Of a stretch of 64,000 bases of DNA, positions 61,319-64,000 are shown piece after piece (position 1 is the first letter of the stretch; each line of letters opens with the position of its first letter). The stretch spans positions 1 to 64,000 of the forward strand of contig CAADYR010000063.1 in assembly GCA_900753305.1 (NCBI GenBank), read 5' to 3'. The translations under genes and the position numbers were made by a program. Origin of the DNA: Lachnospiraceae bacterium (GTDB lineage Bacteria; Bacillota; Clostridia; Lachnospirales; Lachnospiraceae). A model generated the notes under the pieces. The model worked only from the letters and a program-made list of their open reading frames with translations. It searched no databases and was not told where the DNA came from.

Positions 61319-62530
61319 ATGAAGAAGCGAATGAAACGCCTGTTATGCCTTATTATGGCATTTGCAGTATTTATTGAAATGGGTACATATGTCAAGGCAG
61401 ACCAGATCAGCGATCTGAAGAAGAAGAATCAGGAAGATCAGGACAAGCTTGATGAAATTGGAGATCAGATAGATGAGCTTACGGGTGAACAACAGGGTAT
61501 CAAGGGTGAGATGGACGATGTAGAAGCAGATATTGTTGATATTATGGCGAGTATCAGTCTGATCGAAGATGATATCCAGAAGAAAAAGGAACAGATTGCC
61601 CAGTCAGAGAAAGATCTGGCAGCAGCAAAACAGGATGAGCAGGATCAGTATGATGCAATGGTGATCCGTATCCGTTTTATGTATGAGAAAGGCGATATGA
61701 ATTACCTGAATCTTCTGATGGAAGGCGGTTCCATGGAAGATATGGTAAATAAGGCGGATTATATCGAGAAGATATATGACTATGACAGACAGCTTCTGAT
61801 CAGATATCAGGAAACCAGACAGAAAATAGAAGATCTGAAAGTACAGTTGGAAGATGAAGAATCTGAACTGGAAATGACGCAGGATGAATACAAAGAAGAG
61901 CAGGAAGCCATGGAAGCGGCACTGGCAGAGTTAAAAGCGGTCAGTGATGATTATGCATTGCAGATCAGCAAGGCAAAGCAGCAGGCGGAAGTCTATAAAA
62001 CGCAGATCAAACAGCAGAATGCGCAGATAGCCAAGCTGGAAGAGGAAGCCCGTAAAAAACGTGAGGAAGAAGAGGCACGTAAGAGGGCTGCACAGAATCA
62101 GAATAATAATAATAGCACAACAACAACGACAAAGCCGAAGGGAACTGCAACGGTCAATACAGCAGAAATCATGTCTGCTAATGGCAGTGATATCGGAAAA
62201 AAGATTGCTGTGTACGCCTGTGGATTTGTAGGGAATCCTTATGTAGCAGGAGGCACCAGTCTGACTAATGGTGCGGATTGTTCGGGCTTTACGCAGTCTG
62301 TATTCAAGGCATACGGATACAGTATTCCACGAAGCTCCTATTCACAACGTACAGCAGGTAAAGAGGTAAGCTTTGCAGAGGCACAGCCGGGAGATATTAT
62401 TTGTTATGCCGGGCATGTAGCACTTTATATCGGAAATGGTAAGATTGTTCATGCCAGTGGTGTTAAAACCGGTATTAAAATTGGTTATGCTACTTACAGA
62501 GAGATATTGAGTGTAAGAAGAATTGTATAA
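61319..62530 (+). CDS. NlpC/P60 peptidoglycan endopeptidase with N-terminal coiled coil
   Basis: A 403-residue secreted hydrolase. The signal peptide ends near YVKA-DQ (residue 27). A long coiled coil spans 28-258 (PcsB/CwlO-like), which in related proteins holds the enzyme inactive until FtsEX acts. A Gln/Asn/Thr-rich linker spans 258-280. The NlpC/P60 domain (285-403) has C321 in NGADCSGFTQ and H366 in ICYAGHVALYIGNGKIVH. It cuts D-Glu-meso-Dap type stem peptides in relatives. It follows the FKBP-like lipoprotein by 42 bp. Confidence 0.94.
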   Translation: MKKRMKRLLCLIMAFAVFIEMGTYVKADQISDLKKKNQEDQDKLDEIGDQIDELTGEQQGIKGEMDDVEADIVDIMASISLIEDDIQKKKEQIAQSEKDLAAAKQDEQDQYDAMVIRIRFMYEKGDMNYLNLLMEGGSMEDMVNKADYIEKIYDYDRQLLIRYQETRQKIEDLKVQLEDEESELEMTQDEYKEEQEAMEAALAELKAVSDDYALQISKAKQQAEVYKTQIKQQNAQIAKLEEEARKKREEEEARKRAAQNQNNNNSTTTTTKPKGTATVNTAEIMSANGSDIGKKIAVYACGFVGNPYVAGGTSLTNGADCSGFTQSVFKAYGYSIPRSSYSQRTAGKEVSFAEAQPGDIICYAGHVALYIGNGKIVHASGVKTGIKIGYATYREILSVRRIV

Positions 62531-62534
62531 GCAG

Positions 62535-62567
62535 ATAAAAGACAGGCACATGGTGTCTGTCTTTTAT
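62535..62567 (+). terminator. Rho-independent terminator after the NlpC/P60 gene
   Basis: ATAAAAGACAG pairs with CTGTCTTTTAT, with inner GCAC/GTGT pairs. Confidence 0.84.
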
Positions 62568-62636
62568 TGTGCATTTATACTGAAAAAGGTAATAAAATTT
62601 GTGTTTTTTATGAATAGAATTTCATGGTATAAATGT

Positions 62637-62681
62637 TATAATAAAGGAAACTGAGAAACTGAAAATAGTTTTCAAGTTTCC
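62637..62681 (+). promoter_or_regulatory. -10 box and inverted repeat upstream of the TetR gene
   Basis: TATAAT at 62637 is followed by GGAAACT (62646) and AGTTTCC (62675), with a further GAAACT/AGTTTTC pair inside. The repeat lies just past the -10 box, where a TetR repressor would block its own transcription. Confidence 0.55.
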
Positions 62682-62743
62682 CTAAAACAGGAAACAGAGT
62701 AAGTGATAAAATTTCAGGTTAGAGGAAAGGTACGGTAATTTAT

Positions 62744-63313
62744 ATGCAGTCTCAATTAGAAGAGAAAATATTGATTGCTGCGATTGAGGAATTTGGCAAG
62801 AAAGGTCTGAAATTTACAATGGACGATATTGCCAGGAACTTAAGTATCAGCAAGAAAACAATGTATCAGGTATTTGACAACAAGGAAACCATGCTGTTGG
62901 CATTAGCGGATTATTGTTTTGCAGATATCAAAAAGAGTGAGCGCGCCATTGTGGAAGACCCCAATTTGGATGTGGTAGATAAAATTGAACAGATATTGGT
63001 TGTATTACCGGAAAAATATCAGAATATTGGTCTGAGCAATCTTTATCAGCTCAGTGAGAAATATCCCAACATCTATTCCAGGGTATCAGCATATCTGTCA
63101 ACAGACTGGGACGCGACCAATGCATTGATCGAGCAGGGGGTTGCAGAGGGGAAGATACGTCCTATTGCACTGCCGGTACTGCAGGCAATGGTGGAGAGTA
63201 CGATCCAGAAATTCTTTGCTGACAGTATTCTGGTAGAGCATGGAATCAGTTATGAAGAAGCGTTGCATGAAATGATACAGATCATTATTCACGGAATACG
63301 TATTGATAAATAG
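62744..63313 (+). CDS. TetR-family transcriptional regulator
   Basis: A 189-residue regulator. The helix-turn-helix (about 10-55) reads IAAIEEFGKKGLKFTMDDIARNLSISKKTMYQVFDNKETMLLAL. The C-terminal ligand domain is helical and not recognisable. The start follows AGGAAAGG. An inverted repeat in its promoter suggests autorepression. It is 14 bp before the next gene, which may be its target. Confidence 0.93.
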   Translation: MQSQLEEKILIAAIEEFGKKGLKFTMDDIARNLSISKKTMYQVFDNKETMLLALADYCFADIKKSERAIVEDPNLDVVDKIEQILVVLPEKYQNIGLSNLYQLSEKYPNIYSRVSAYLSTDWDATNALIEQGVAEGKIRPIALPVLQAMVESTIQKFFADSILVEHGISYEEALHEMIQIIIHGIRIDK

Positions 63314-63327
63314 AAGGAGTGAAGGAC

Positions 63328-64000
63328 ATGGAAATGGACAGGACAAGTGTAATATTTGGCAATCAGATGAGCAAAAAGGTCATCCGCAAGGCACAGAAGA
63401 GTAAGAAGAAAAACCGGAAAAAGTATGGAGATGATTCAAAAGCCAACTATCAGTGCATGATTAAGGATAATCCTCATATAGGAGAGGCATTGGGCGTTAA
63501 AAATGTTGTTGTAACGAGAAAAGAGGGCAAGGGCAGTTTTGATGAAGAAAAGGGTGTTATCGTAGGAAATATCCGTATGGGATTCGGACATTACCGTATT
63601 TCCATGGCAATCGCGTCAGCAGCACATGCTATGGGATATACTCCCTACTGGATGGACTTGAATTCTTATCCGGAGACAACCTGTACGAAGCTGATCAGTG
63701 CACAGAATGAGCTGTATTCGCTGGGCTCCAGAATTTCACAGAGAAGTAAGCTCTTTAACAAGTATGTGTGGGAACCTGTTAATTATGAAGGCTTCAGACA
63801 GCTCTCCTACAATGCAAAAGATCAGAAGAATGCAGAACTGATGGCTCCTGTATACAATGGTGTACCTAAGGATATTCCTGTTATTGCCACGCATGTATGG
63901 CCTGCACAGGCTGCGATCCACGCAGGCATGAAACATGTGGTCAATGCGATCCCTGATAACTGGCCTATGGCACTGCACTATGCACAGGGAAGTCTGCATA
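63328..64000 (+). CDS. GT-B-like protein, 3' end outside the window
   Basis: The frame is open to the window end, giving 224 residues. It begins MEMDRTSVIFGNQM with a basic stretch (KKVIRKAQKSKKKNRKKYG), followed by VGNIRMGFGHYRISMAIASAAHAMGYTPYWMDL. The FGHYR block recalls the Gly-rich G-GH-R loop of GT-B glycosyltransferases of the MGDG-synthase/MurG type. Later VIATHVWPAQAAIHAGMKHVVNAIPDNWP fits the hinge of such a fold. The function is inferred and unproven. AAGGAG and GAAGGA lie before the ATG. It probably shares a transcript with the TetR gene. Confidence 0.6.
   Translation, partial: MEMDRTSVIFGNQMSKKVIRKAQKSKKKNRKKYGDDSKANYQCMIKDNPHIGEALGVKNVVVTRKEGKGSFDEEKGVIVGNIRMGFGHYRISMAIASAAHAMGYTPYWMDLNSYPETTCTKLISAQNELYSLGSRISQRSKLFNKYVWEPVNYEGFRQLSYNAKDQKNAELMAPVYNGVPKDIPVIATHVWPAQAAIHAGMKHVVNAIPDNWPMALHYAQGSLH

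Noticed and set aside
1..64000. CRISPR arrays, tRNA/rRNA genes, intact insertion sequences or prophage genes
   Set aside because: No regularly spaced short repeats, tRNA cloverleaf with CCA-type end, transposase or phage structural gene was found on reading the window.

Overview
The window comes from a low-to-mid GC, spore-forming Firmicute of the Clostridia, most likely a gut Lachnospiraceae (Roseburia/Blautia-like). This is inferred from Gram-positive ribosome-binding sites, lipoprotein signals, sporulation genes (SpoIID, a degenerate-LytM SpoIIQ, a SPOCS/LysM coat protein) and three carbohydrate modules of the kind used on plant cell-wall polymers. Genus and species cannot be fixed from the sequence alone.

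Region 1 (1-8997) is the 3' end of a beta-mannan locus. It holds an ABC permease (cut by the window edge), a mannobiose/cellobiose 2-epimerase, a GH130_1 mannosylglucose phosphorylase, a CE17-type acetylesterase, a GH130_2 mannooligosaccharide phosphorylase, a CE2-type acetylesterase, and one ORF joining a GH1 beta-glucosidase to a class I mannose-6-phosphate isomerase. Together they de-acetylate imported oligosaccharides, epimerise and phosphorolyse them, and pass mannose phosphate towards fructose-6-phosphate.

Region 2 (8998-13430) is housekeeping: aminotransferase, patatin-like phospholipase, UppP and an ICMT-like methyltransferase. Two intergenic gaps (4187-4433 and 9115-9386) hold diverged copies of one large structured repeat. 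Its stems are kept by compensatory changes, and one copy lies in a leader behind a perfect consensus promoter.

Region 3 (13440-29240) is a long operon with two complete sets of ABC import parts: a 1002-residue binding protein plus two permeases, and two more permeases plus a lipoprotein binding protein. Between the sets lie an NHL/TPR/Yip1 membrane protein and a DUF5696-type anchored protein. A surface GH43 arabinanase-like lipoprotein and a convergent ArsR-type regulator follow. No ATPase is encoded, so a shared MsmX-type ATPase is inferred. I regard this as the least described system in the window.

Region 4 (29489-43716) carries a chemoreceptor, a membrane acyltransferase, spoIID and spoIIQ, a GH9-like lipoprotein lacking expected catalytic residues, ddl, murF, a DUF975-response regulator-histidine kinase operon with CiaR-like repeats in its promoter, plsC and a sodium-dependent symporter.

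Region 5 (43867-54355) has a PrcB-like lipoprotein and pyrC. A pectin-type module follows (membrane AraC regulator, LplABC-type transporter, CE12-type esterase), and then pyrK and pyrD. The module therefore sits between pyr genes.

Region 6 (54438-64000) carries the SPOCS/LysM protein, an uncharacterised secondary-structure-rich protein, ispE, a GntR/FCD regulator, small hypotheticals, a DUF1934 protein, an FKBP/trigger-factor-like lipoprotein, an NlpC/P60 hydrolase, a TetR regulator and the start of a GT-B-like protein cut by the window end. No tRNA, rRNA, CRISPR array or intact insertion sequence was seen.
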